DNA of 6,448 nt from Ruminococcus sp. (GCA_019417865.1 DYCW01000224.1:1-6448), one strand, 5' to 3'. Shown: positions 1 through 6,361, counted from the first letter of the stretch. Notes: a model not told the origin generated them from the letters alone. Numbers and translations: made by a program.

Positions 1-20
1 GAGATGTGTATAAGAGACAG
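1..20. other. Nextera/Tn5 mosaic-end adapter left in the assembly
   Basis: Bases 2-20 read AGATGTGTATAAGAGACAG, exactly the 19-base synthetic Tn5 mosaic end carried by Nextera transposome adapters. It is a hybrid of the natural Tn5 outer and inner ends and is not expected in a wild chromosome. The preceding G fits the read-2 adapter, which has G before the mosaic end where read 1 has C, though one base is weak evidence. Homology between the two Syd-like genes begins exactly at base 21, which places the artefact/genome junction there. Confidence 0.97.
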
Positions 21-464
21 GATAATGGTTATGCTCAATGGAAACCAAAACTTCAGCAGAAGTCCGTTTCTTTTGAAAGTGTAGAAAGAGAACTTGGATT
101 TTCTATTCATCCACAAATTAAAGACTTTTTGTCTACCTACTGGTTTCTTGCTTTGGATGGAAGAATTCAAACTTTAAGTCAAAAAGTGGTTTTAAGATTA
201 AATGGACTTACGCCGTACAGTGATCTTCATGAACATATTATATCTAGCTTTGATAATGAGCAGACTCATTATCTATCAGATAACAAGTATTTCTTGATTG
301 GTACATATTGCATGATAGATGGAAACGATAGCTATCTTGTTCATGTTAACAACGCTACTGGTGAAGTAACTGCTGTTGATGTTATGGATAAGGTTTCTGT
401 TAAATTGGCGAATTCTATTGAAGAACTCCTCATGAATATGAAAGGAATATGGATTATAAAATGA
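21..464 (+). CDS. Syd-like SUKH-superfamily protein, 5'-truncated copy
   Basis: This is the C-terminal 147 residues of a Syd-like protein. The apparent GTG start at base 6 and the first five codons (MYKRQ) are translated adapter, so the true 5' end is missing. The native part starts at DNGYAQWKPK and matches the complete paralogue at 611 from its residue 47 onward, at about 78% identity over 144 residues by hand. Shared blocks include GYAQWKPKLQ, LGFSIHPQIK, FLSTYWFLALDG, LRLNGLTPYS, YFLIGT, NDSYLV and TGEVTAV. This order (W-x-P, IxP.I..F..T, I/LRLNGL, late LFIAT-like strand, then SGEV) matches E. coli Syd, a SecY-interacting protein of about 180 residues. In Firmicutes the Syd/SMI1-KNR4 fold is mostly known or predicted as toxin immunity, so SecY binding should not be assumed. 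It ends IIK where the second copy stops after W. Its TGA overlaps the next ATG (ATGA), the usual sign of translational coupling. Confidence 0.8.
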   Translation, partial: DNGYAQWKPKLQQKSVSFESVERELGFSIHPQIKDFLSTYWFLALDGRIQTLSQKVVLRLNGLTPYSDLHEHIISSFDNEQTHYLSDNKYFLIGTYCMIDGNDSYLVHVNNATGEVTAVDVMDKVSVKLANSIEELLMNMKGIWIIK

Positions 465-487
465 ATGTTTATGATTGGAGAATATAA
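461..487 (+). pseudogene. Frameshifted start of a small ORF coupled to the first Syd-like gene
   Basis: The ATG at 461 overlaps the Syd-like stop codon and opens a reading frame MNVYDWRI that ends at 487. The DNA is clearly related to 1188-1216 behind the second Syd-like gene, which reads MSVYAWENIK. Adding one base after the TGG codon (about 478) would restore WENIK here, so a one-base deletion appears to have broken this copy. Past about 489 similarity between the units fades. I do not recognise the protein. Alternatives are a sequencing error or that neither copy was ever a gene. Confidence 0.4.
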
Positions 488-512
488 AAACGGTTTCTGT
501 AGTTAACCGTTT
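488..512 (+). terminator. Hairpin downstream of the first Syd-like unit, weak terminator candidate
   Basis: AAACGGTT at 488-495 pairs perfectly with AACCGTTT at 505-512 across a 9-base loop. The tail after it is CCCTCAACC, not T-rich, so efficient intrinsic termination is doubtful. It sits directly behind the broken small ORF and may be an old terminator or a pause site. Confidence 0.35.
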
Positions 513-554
513 CCCTCAACCTCATTATATCACATTAACTTATAAACTTATAGA

Positions 555-591
555 GCGAAAGCACCTTTCATGCCTGATTGGTGTCTTTCGC
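555..591 (+). promoter_or_regulatory. Bulged hairpin in the leader of the complete Syd-like gene
   Basis: GCGAAAG (555-561) pairs with CTTTCGC (585-591), and CACC (562-565) with GGTG (580-583), leaving one bulged T at 584 and a 14-base loop. The structure ends 19 bases before the ATG at 611. No T-run follows, so it is not a standard terminator. It could shield or shape the ribosome-binding region, which lacks a strong Shine-Dalgarno sequence. Function is inference only. Confidence 0.3.
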
Positions 592-610
592 AGAAAGACG
601 GATTATAATT

Positions 611-1183
611 ATGAGTATGAAAGAAGCTTTTGACACATTTTTTGAAGAGATGACACAGAATTATTTGAATGAATGGGGAGTTCCGCCGCAGGCTCCTTGT
701 AATGAGGAACGGCATCCTACAGGACTGTTCCTATTGGAAACTTTAAATGATAAGGGATATGCACAATGGAAACCAAAACTTCAGGGAAATGCAGTTTCTT
801 TTTCAAAAGTAGAACAGAAACTTGGATTTTCCATACACCCTCAAATAAAAGCCTTTTTGTCTACCTATTGGTTTCTTGCGTTGGATGGAATAATTCAAAC
901 CTCAAGAGGAGAAGCAGAATTAAGATTAAACGGACTCACGCCGTACAGTAATCTTGAAGAGCGTATCATATCCGATTTCGACAATGAGGAAACACATTAT
1001 TTGCATGATCACAAATATTTTCTTATTGGAACTTTTTGTTCGATAGGCGGTAATGACAGCTATCTTGTTCAAGTGAATAATGATACCGGCGAGGTCACCG
1101 CTGTCGAGGTTATGGATAAGAGGTCTGTTAAACTGGCAGATTCTATCGAGGATCTGCTTATGAATATGAAAGGAATTTGGTGA
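611..1183 (+). CDS. Syd-like SUKH-superfamily protein, likely immunity-type
   Basis: A complete 190-residue cytosolic-looking protein with no signal peptide or membrane segment, close to the usual Syd length of about 180. An N-terminal helix (MSMKEAFDTFFEEMTQNYL) leads to GVPPQAPC, then WKPKL (53-57), a helical VEQKLGFSIHPQIKAFLSTYW block (67-87), LRLNGLTPYS (104-113), YFLIGTF (136-142), NDSYLVQVN (148-156), TGEVTAVEV (159-167) and a final helix ending in MKGIW. The order and spacing match E. coli Syd. The family belongs to the SUKH superfamily, many of whose Firmicutes members sit in polymorphic-toxin loci as immunity proteins. No toxin is seen here, so that role is inferred from family and tandem arrangement. 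I chose the ATG at 611; an ATG at 617 is equally possible because no good Shine-Dalgarno decides it. A TTG at 578 would lie inside the upstream hairpin and adds residues absent from Syd. Confidence 0.85.
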   Translation: MSMKEAFDTFFEEMTQNYLNEWGVPPQAPCNEERHPTGLFLLETLNDKGYAQWKPKLQGNAVSFSKVEQKLGFSIHPQIKAFLSTYWFLALDGIIQTSRGEAELRLNGLTPYSNLEERIISDFDNEETHYLHDHKYFLIGTFCSIGGNDSYLVQVNNDTGEVTAVEVMDKRSVKLADSIEDLLMNMKGIW

Positions 1184-1187
1184 TTAA

Positions 1188-1404
1188 ATGTCCGTTTATG
1201 CTTGGGAAAATATAAAAGAAGTTACTTATCGTTCAGATTTTCAGCAATTATTAAACGAACACTTTGATTGATTTGACATTCAGAATACAAAGCGAATATC
1301 AAGAACTTGTCTTTACAAGCTAAAATCGACGCAGTAAGTTCTGTAAAGATGAACTTGATAAGCTTATGCCATGGTCTGACAAACTCCCAAGTTACTATAG
1401 ATAA
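1188..1404 (+). pseudogene. Decayed small gene behind the complete Syd-like gene
   Basis: Four bases after the Syd-like stop, an ATG at 1188 opens a 27-codon frame (MSVYAWENIKEV...LLNEHFD) that ends at a TGA (1269-1271). Shifting by one base near 1269 continues as DLTFRIQSEYQELVFTS, meets one in-frame TAA at 1321-1323, then continues in the same frame as NRRSKFCKDELDKLM, PWSDKLPSYYR and a TAA at 1402-1404. These pieces together would make a protein of about 70 residues with one frameshift and one nonsense codon, ending just six bases before the terminator hairpin. The first part is homologous to the broken ORF behind the first Syd-like copy. I do not recognise the family. Sequencing error or chance open frames are alternatives; the match between the two units at the start is the strongest evidence. 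Confidence 0.4.
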
Positions 1405-1409
1405 TATTT

Positions 1410-1456
1410 ATCCCTGTCTGACGCAGTCTATGGACTTCGTTAGACAGGGATTTTTT
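1410..1456 (+). terminator. Strong intrinsic terminator closing the Syd-like block
   Basis: ATCCCTGTCTGACG (1410-1423) pairs with CGTTAGACAGGGAT (1438-1451), 14 base pairs including one G-T. After a single C/T mismatch the stem resumes with AGTC/GACT (1425-1428 and 1433-1436) closed by the loop TATG. Six T's follow (1451-1456), so it is oriented for the + strand. On the - strand the hairpin is followed by TAAATATTAT, less U-rich, so it may also partly stop pyk transcription arriving from the right. No better pyk terminator is visible between 1457 and 1531. Confidence 0.88.
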
Positions 1457-1531
1457 GGATAACTTGCTCTATGGAGTTGACTGGACTCTTTGGGTGTATC
1501 ATTGAATGATTGAGCGGACACTATTTAAAGG

Positions 1532-2956
1532 TCATAGAGTTTTGTTTACCCGTTCTACTTTCATCATATTAGTGGTATGTGAAACGCCAACCGGAACGCC
1601 TGCAGTAATGACAACAACATCGTCTTTATCAACCATATGACTGCCTAGAGCGGCGTCTACAGCTGCTTCAAACAGCTCATCTGTGTTTTGCTTTTCACCA
1701 ATCATCAATGGATAGACACCCCAGCTCAAATTCATTTGTCGCCAAACCTGTTCACTGATGGTACAGCTGATAATTGGACATTTTGGACGATACTTTGAAA
1801 TTTCTCTTGCTGTTACGCCACTCATGGTTACAGTTAAAATCGCCTTTGCATCCAAGTCATGTGCAGTTGTAACGGTAGCATGTGCAATGGCATTGGAAAT
1901 ATCCTTATTGTATTGATATGTTGCGTGCATATGCTTATAATCAATGTTATCCTCAGTTGTTTTCGCAATTAAGTCCATTGTTCTCACAACTTCTACTGGA
2001 TAAGCACCAGCAGCCGTTTCGCCAGACAGCATAATTGCACTGGTTCCATCATAGATTGCATTGGCAACATCCGTAATTTCTGCACGAGTTGGTCTGGAGT
2101 TGGTAATCATAGACTCCAGCATCTGGGTTGCAGTAATAACTTGTTTGCCCGCCTGATAGCCCTTGCGAATCAGTTCTTTTTGTACAGCTGGAATTTGTTC
2201 AAACGGAATTTCTACACCAAGGTCACCACGGGCAACCATGATGCCGTCAGCAGATTCCAGAATCTCATCAATATTTTTTACACCTTCCAGATTCTCAATT
2301 TTCGCAATAATTCGTACATTAAACCAGCCAAGGCTGTGGGTATATTTTCTAAGATAGTCAATATCTGCTGAAGTGCTGACGAAACTTGCTGCAATGAAAT
2401 CAAAGTCCATCTTTGCACCAAATTCCAAGTCATTGCGATCCTTCTCGCTCAAATACGGCATGGAAAGTTTTACTCCTGGTACGTTGATACCCTTGTTGTT
2501 GGAAAGAACACCACCATGAATGACCAAACAGGTAATTTCAGTAGAGTTAACACGATTGACTACCATTTCAATGACACCATCATTGATTAAAATATGTGTG
2601 CCCGGCTTTACATCGTGCGGTAAATTTTTAAAGGACACGCTGCCACGTTCTGCTGTACATAATACATCTTCTGTCGTCAGAATGTAAGTATCGCCGTCAT
2701 GAATCGTAACTGGCTTGTCATCCACAAACTTTCCGAGACGAATTTCCGGACCTCTGGTGTCCATCAAAGTTGCAACTGGTAAGCCCAGCTCTTCCCGCAG
2801 ACGAACAACCTGTTCATAACGACGCTGATGGGTCTCATAGTCTCCATGGGAAAAATTGAAACGAGCGACATTCATGCCGGCTTGCATAATTCTCCGCATA
2901 ATATCATCATCATCTGTTGCAGGGCCAATAGTACAAACAATTTTTGTTTTTCTCAT
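1532..2956 (-). CDS. pyk: Pyruvate kinase, short form without C-terminal extension
   Basis: A complete 474-residue cytosolic enzyme that transfers phosphate from phosphoenolpyruvate to ADP, giving pyruvate and ATP in the last step of glycolysis. The N-terminal KTKIVCTIGPA (3-13) opens the TIM barrel. The active-site set is present: R32, N34, S36 and D66-T67 (ADP/K+ site), the B-domain with SNNKGINVPG (152-161), catalytic K219 in IIAKIENLEG, metal ligands E221 and D245 in MVARGDLGVE (240-249), and T277 in ITATQMLESM. E71 in MDTRGPEIR is the glutamate type that in other pyruvate kinases goes with K+ dependence. The C-terminal effector domain follows from about residue 350. It lacks the extra PEP-utiliser-like domain of about 110 residues found in Bacillus enzymes. 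The ATG at 2956 is preceded by AAAGGA (2968-2973) at a rather long 11-base spacing. A 176-base gap separates it from the upstream amidohydrolase gene. Confidence 0.97.
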   Translation of the reverse strand: MRKTKIVCTIGPATDDDDIMRRIMQAGMNVARFNFSHGDYETHQRRYEQVVRLREELGLPVATLMDTRGPEIRLGKFVDDKPVTIHDGDTYILTTEDVLCTAERGSVSFKNLPHDVKPGTHILINDGVIEMVVNRVNSTEITCLVIHGGVLSNNKGINVPGVKLSMPYLSEKDRNDLEFGAKMDFDFIAASFVSTSADIDYLRKYTHSLGWFNVRIIAKIENLEGVKNIDEILESADGIMVARGDLGVEIPFEQIPAVQKELIRKGYQAGKQVITATQMLESMITNSRPTRAEITDVANAIYDGTSAIMLSGETAAGAYPVEVVRTMDLIAKTTEDNIDYKHMHATYQYNKDISNAIAHATVTTAHDLDAKAILTVTMSGVTAREISKYRPKCPIISCTISEQVWRQMNLSWGVYPLMIGEKQNTDELFEAAVDAALGSHMVDKDDVVVITAGVPVGVSHTTNMMKVERVNKTL

Positions 2957-3132
2957 AGTTCAACGCATCCTTTACTTTTATTTTTCTGCCATTGCAGGGC
3001 TACCCAAATAGATATCACATCAATAAAATAATATCATGTTTTCATTAAAAAATCATGTTTGCTTTTGTAAATTCCCGATTATCTTTTCTATGTTGTCTTA
3101 TCATATCATTTTTGCTCCATTTTAATTTGTCT
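2957..3132 (-). promoter_or_regulatory. pyk leader and probable promoter region
   Basis: A 176-base, very A+T-rich gap without a terminator-like hairpin. Read on the - strand it holds a possible -35 box TTTACA near 3065-3070 with a poor -10 candidate (TAATGA) 18 bases later; both are weak. Two 9-base direct repeats, ATCATGTTT on the + strand, lie at 3033-3041 and 3052-3060, 19 bases apart, in the area where an operator could sit. The pyk Shine-Dalgarno AAAGGA is at 2968-2973. A dedicated pyk promoter is plausible, but read-through from the amidohydrolase gene cannot be excluded. Confidence 0.3.
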
Positions 3133-3142
3133 TTAATTTGTC
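3121..3142. repeat. 11-base tandem duplication across a stop codon
   Basis: TTTAATTTGTC occurs twice head to tail (3121-3131 and 3132-3142). The right copy contains the last codons and the TAA stop of the amidohydrolase gene. Either copy would give the same protein end, so the duplication is neutral for coding. It looks like a simple slippage event. Confidence 0.75.
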
Positions 3143-3942
3143 TCATGAATCCATGCAATTAAATTTTCAGATAAAATCTTTCTGTTTTCTTCTTCTGTCA
3201 GAGACAATGCAAAAAAGCGTTCTAATTCCTCTGCGTGATCCCACATGGGGAAGTCTACACCGAAAAAGCAATTTTCTGCTCCGTAAGTTCGAATCATAGT
3301 ACGCATTTTTTCTTTGGAAAGAAATGGAGCACAACTGCTGGTATCAAATCGCAGACGATGATCTGGTTTTAAATAGGTCATCGCCTCCTCCCATCGTTCC
3401 CAGCCGCCGAGATGAGCGGCGATGACACGAAGTCTTGGAAACCGCTTCAATACAGCAGCCAGCCGTTTCGGATGGGAATAGGTTTGATGCGGATCCCCCA
3501 TATGCATTAAAATCGGCAAATGACTTTCTTGAATCATATCATATAATGAATCTGCTGCGGGATCGTCGATATTAAATTTTTGAAAGTCTGGATGTAATTT
3601 TATACCACGGAATGGATGCTGCAAAATAAATTCCATATCTGCTTGGCAGGTGGGGGAAAAGGGATGCATTGCAGCAAATGGAATGCAATTCACATAATCT
3701 CTACAAGTGCTCAGTAGGAATTGGTTAATTGCCTGTACCTGTGTTATATTTGTTGCAGTGGAGCAGATTAAAAATCCGTCAACGCCGGCGTTGGTGCCGC
3801 TCTCCAATAACTGTTCCATACTGCCTACATGACACATGGGCATATCATCATAGAAGGTTGATATGCTGCTGGTTGCTCGTTCAGCAATCTTTTGCGGGAA
3901 TACATGTGCATGTGCATCAAAAATAGTATACCCATATTTCAT
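3133..3942 (-). CDS. Amidohydrolase family 2 (ACMSD-like) metal-dependent TIM-barrel protein
   Basis: A 269-residue cytosolic protein of the amidohydrolase-2 group, which contains hydrolases and non-oxidative decarboxylases such as ACMSD and gamma-resorcylate decarboxylase. The metal site is complete: H11 and H13 in FDAHAHVFP (strand 1), H147 in ILMHMGDP (strand 5), H177 in VIAAHLGGW (strand 6) and D230 in FFGVDFPMW (strand 8). GIKLHPDFQ (113-121) is typical of the family. The length is slightly short for the group (about 260-340), and the C-terminal NLIAWI is the usual end. The substrate cannot be read from sequence. An ATG at 3951 (three codons earlier, MET-) is possible, but AGAGG at 3953-3957 is only one base from it and ten bases from the ATG at 3942, so I prefer 3942. 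It lies 27 bases downstream of pcrA and probably shares its transcript. Confidence 0.88.
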   Translation of the reverse strand: MKYGYTIFDAHAHVFPQKIAERATSSISTFYDDMPMCHVGSMEQLLESGTNAGVDGFLICSTATNITQVQAINQFLLSTCRDYVNCIPFAAMHPFSPTCQADMEFILQHPFRGIKLHPDFQKFNIDDPAADSLYDMIQESHLPILMHMGDPHQTYSHPKRLAAVLKRFPRLRVIAAHLGGWERWEEAMTYLKPDHRLRFDTSSCAPFLSKEKMRTMIRTYGAENCFFGVDFPMWDHAEELERFFALSLTEEENRKILSENLIAWIHETN

Positions 3943-3952
3943 TGTTTCCATG

Positions 3953-3957
3953 CCTCT
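3953..3957 (-). promoter_or_regulatory. Shine-Dalgarno deciding the amidohydrolase start
   Basis: AGAGG, within a purine-rich AAAGAAAGAGG on the - strand, lies ten bases before the ATG at 3942 but only one base before the alternative ATG at 3951. The spacing favours the shorter, 269-residue protein. Confidence 0.55.
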
Positions 3958-3969
3958 TTCTTTTTAAAT

Positions 3970-6354
3970 TCAGGAAATGACCTGCATTTTAGAACTTGCA
4001 AAATTTGCCATTACTTTTTTTGTACCAACCTGGTCAAAACCGATTTCCAACATAGAATCATTTGCCATATCTGTTACAGATAAAATGGTGCCTTCTCCAA
4101 ATATTTTGTGTCGTATACGTGCACCCACTTGGTAATTCATTTTCACAGCAGGTGCTTTTCGAATGGTATGATTTCTTTTACTTGCAAGCTGTTGTTGTAA
4201 GGAGATGGACTGTACCATTTCCACTTTTCTGGTAGCTTTGTCAGAAACAGATGTACCCTTTTTGCTTTGCAATTGTTCTATACAATCTCCGCCGATTTCT
4301 CCGAGGAAACGAGATCGTGGATTGCTGGTTGTCATACCAAATAGCATACGCCGGTCTGTTGTGCTGATATAAAGTTGCTCCTTTGCCCGTGTGACAGCAA
4401 CATAAGCCAGACGGCGTTCCTCTTCTAAATCCTCCAATTTCAGGGAGTTGATGCTTCTTGCACTTGGGAAGATATTTTCTTCCATTCCGATTAGAAAAAC
4501 ATTCTGAAACTCTAATCCCTTTGCAGCATGAACTGTCATCATGGAAACTGTCTCTGGTGTTTGTTCCACTTGTTCTGCATCCGCATAAAGAGAAATTTCC
4601 TCCAAGAAGTTTTCTAAAGATGGCAGTTCGGATTCTTTCATGTATTTTAAGATATTGGATTTTAATTCTTTCACATTTTCTAAGCGATTTTTTCCTTCTT
4701 CTCCCATGTTTTTCAGATACTCTGCATAGCCCGTAGCCTGTAACAAAAAATCAAAAAACTCATCCAGTGGCATGGTTGTCACAGCAGCAGTCAATTCATC
4801 TATCATCATTGCAAATTTTTTCAAGTGGTTTACTTTTTTAGATAATACCGGATATACATCAGATTCCCGCATTACTTGAATAGGAGACAATCCTAAATCT
4901 CTTGTGATATTCTCCAGCATTTCCATTGTTGCATCACCAATGCCACGCTTTGGCTCGTTGACAATCCGTTTGAAGCGTATCATATCGTATGGATTGTAGA
5001 GGATCGTCATATACGCAAGGATATCCTTAATTTCTTTACGATCATAGAATCGTGTGCCGCCATAAATATGATAAGGGATTCCTTCTTTTACAAATGTGTG
5101 TTCAATGGTATTGGATTGTGCATTCATACGGTATAGTATGGCAAAATCCTGATAGGATGCACCGTTTGCAACGCATTTCTGGATAGTATCAGCCACAAAA
5201 CGAGATTCATCTGTTTCATCCACAGCCTTATACCAAATAATCTTTTTACCGTCATCTAAATTTGTCCAAAGATGTTTTTCCTTTCTGGCTGCATTGTGTG
5301 CAATGATTGCGTTGGCTGCATTTAAGATAGTTTTGGTAGAACGATAATTTTGTTCCAGACGAATCACATAAGCGTTTTCAAACTGCTGTTCAAAACTGAG
5401 AATATTTTCGATGGTTGCACCACGGAAACGATAAATACTTTGATCATCATCCCCCACAACACATAAATTCTGATGTGCTTGAGAGAGCAGCTGTACCATA
5501 CGAAATTGTGCGTGATTGGTATCCTGATATTCATCCACCATGATGTATTGAAATCGGTTCTGATAGTATGCCATTTCTTCTGGGAACGACTCTAGTAGTT
5601 CTACTGTCTTGTAAATTAAATCATCGAAATCCAGTGCATTGGCAGCTTTTAAGCGTTTTTGATATTCCTTATACAATTTTCCGATAACCATTTTTCGATA
5701 ATCTGTGCCAGCTTCCATACATAGATGTTCCGGGGAACACATTCGATCCTTTGCAAGGCTGATTTCTGTTAAAACTGTACGAGGTGGAAATTGTTTTTCT
5801 GACACATCTGCATCTGCAATACAGGACTTCATCAAACGCTGACTATCATCTGTATCATAGATTGTGAAATTTGAATCATATCCTAATTTAGAAATACTTC
5901 TTCGTAAAATTCTAGCACATGCAGAATGGAAGGTAGAAGCATGCAACATAGAAGCAGATTCTTCACCGATTGCATGAACGAGCCGGGTTCGCAGTTCATT
6001 TGCAGCCTTATTTGTGAATGTAATAGCAAGAATATGCCATGGCTGAATTGGCTTGACTGCAAGAATGCTGCAAAGCCGATCCAAATCAGCATCTACTCTT
6101 CCATTGACATAATCTTGTAAATAGGTATTATTTTCTTCCGTCAATTCCCCGTTTGCCTGTATCCATCCATCTCCGAAATGAATCATTTGTACAATTCGAT
6201 TGATCATTGCTGTTGTTTTTCCGCTGCCTGCACCTGCCAGAATCAGAACAGGACCATTTACATGGAAAACAGCTTGCTGCTGCGGTGCATTTAAATTTTG
6301 AAAGTATCGGCTAAGTGCCGCCCTCTTTAATTCAATGATCTTTTCTTCTGCCAT
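3970..6354 (-). CDS. pcrA: ATP-dependent 3'-5' DNA helicase PcrA (UvrD/Rep family)
   Basis: A complete 794-residue superfamily 1A helicase, which unwinds DNA in repair and replication and removes proteins such as RecA and stalled RNA polymerase. All motifs are visible: Q motif LNAPQQQAV (21-29), Walker A AGAGSGKT (40-47), Ia TFTNKAANEL (112-121), Ib ASTFHSACARIL (139-150), II VDEYQDTN (273-280), III VVGDDDQSIYRFRGA (299-313), IV LEQNYRS (333-339), V MTVHAAKGLEF (606-616) and VI EERRLAYVAVTRAK (645-658). A C-terminal Tudor-like module, VGARIRHKIFGEG (743-755), is the PcrA element that contacts RNA polymerase. A segment of roughly 40 residues (about 59-103) between Walker A and Ia is longer than in Bacillus PcrA. 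The ATG at 6354 has AGGAG seven bases upstream; an in-frame ATG at 6399 would add 15 hydrophobic residues not found in the family. It heads a probable operon with the amidohydrolase. Confidence 0.96.
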   Translation of the reverse strand: MAEEKIIELKRAALSRYFQNLNAPQQQAVFHVNGPVLILAGAGSGKTTAMINRIVQMIHFGDGWIQANGELTEENNTYLQDYVNGRVDADLDRLCSILAVKPIQPWHILAITFTNKAANELRTRLVHAIGEESASMLHASTFHSACARILRRSISKLGYDSNFTIYDTDDSQRLMKSCIADADVSEKQFPPRTVLTEISLAKDRMCSPEHLCMEAGTDYRKMVIGKLYKEYQKRLKAANALDFDDLIYKTVELLESFPEEMAYYQNRFQYIMVDEYQDTNHAQFRMVQLLSQAHQNLCVVGDDDQSIYRFRGATIENILSFEQQFENAYVIRLEQNYRSTKTILNAANAIIAHNAARKEKHLWTNLDDGKKIIWYKAVDETDESRFVADTIQKCVANGASYQDFAILYRMNAQSNTIEHTFVKEGIPYHIYGGTRFYDRKEIKDILAYMTILYNPYDMIRFKRIVNEPKRGIGDATMEMLENITRDLGLSPIQVMRESDVYPVLSKKVNHLKKFAMMIDELTAAVTTMPLDEFFDFLLQATGYAEYLKNMGEEGKNRLENVKELKSNILKYMKESELPSLENFLEEISLYADAEQVEQTPETVSMMTVHAAKGLEFQNVFLIGMEENIFPSARSINSLKLEDLEEERRLAYVAVTRAKEQLYISTTDRRMLFGMTTSNPRSRFLGEIGGDCIEQLQSKKGTSVSDKATRKVEMVQSISLQQQLASKRNHTIRKAPAVKMNYQVGARIRHKIFGEGTILSVTDMANDSMLEIGFDQVGTKKVMANFASSKMQVIS

Positions 6355-6361
6355 AATCCCT

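Noticed and set aside
1..20. A genuine Tn5/IS50 end
   Set aside because: The sequence equals the engineered mosaic end rather than the natural outer or inner end, there is no transposase or target duplication, and it lies exactly at the contig edge.
546..608. Open frame TYRAKAPFMPDWCLSQKDGL ending two bases before the Syd-like ATG, as a possible tail of a toxin gene
   Set aside because: Only 20 codons follow the upstream stop, the other frames are also open over this stretch, and no toxin motif is visible. Chance explains it.
578..610. In-frame TTG/GTG upstream starts for the complete Syd-like gene, adding 10-11 residues (VSFAERRIII)
   Set aside because: They lie within the bulged hairpin, have no Shine-Dalgarno, and the added residues are not part of the Syd family, whose N-terminal helix begins at MSMKEAF.
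488..633. Long open frame of about 50 codons following the frameshifted small ORF behind the first Syd-like copy
   Set aside because: It runs into the start of the second Syd-like gene and shows no similarity to the matching part of the other unit, so it is probably fortuitous.
2141..2371. Open frames on the + strand opposite pyk (and similar ones opposite pcrA and the amidohydrolase)
   Set aside because: They overlap strongly conserved genes in antisense, lack ribosome sites, and encode low-complexity hydrophobic or basic peptides. They are shadows of the real frames.
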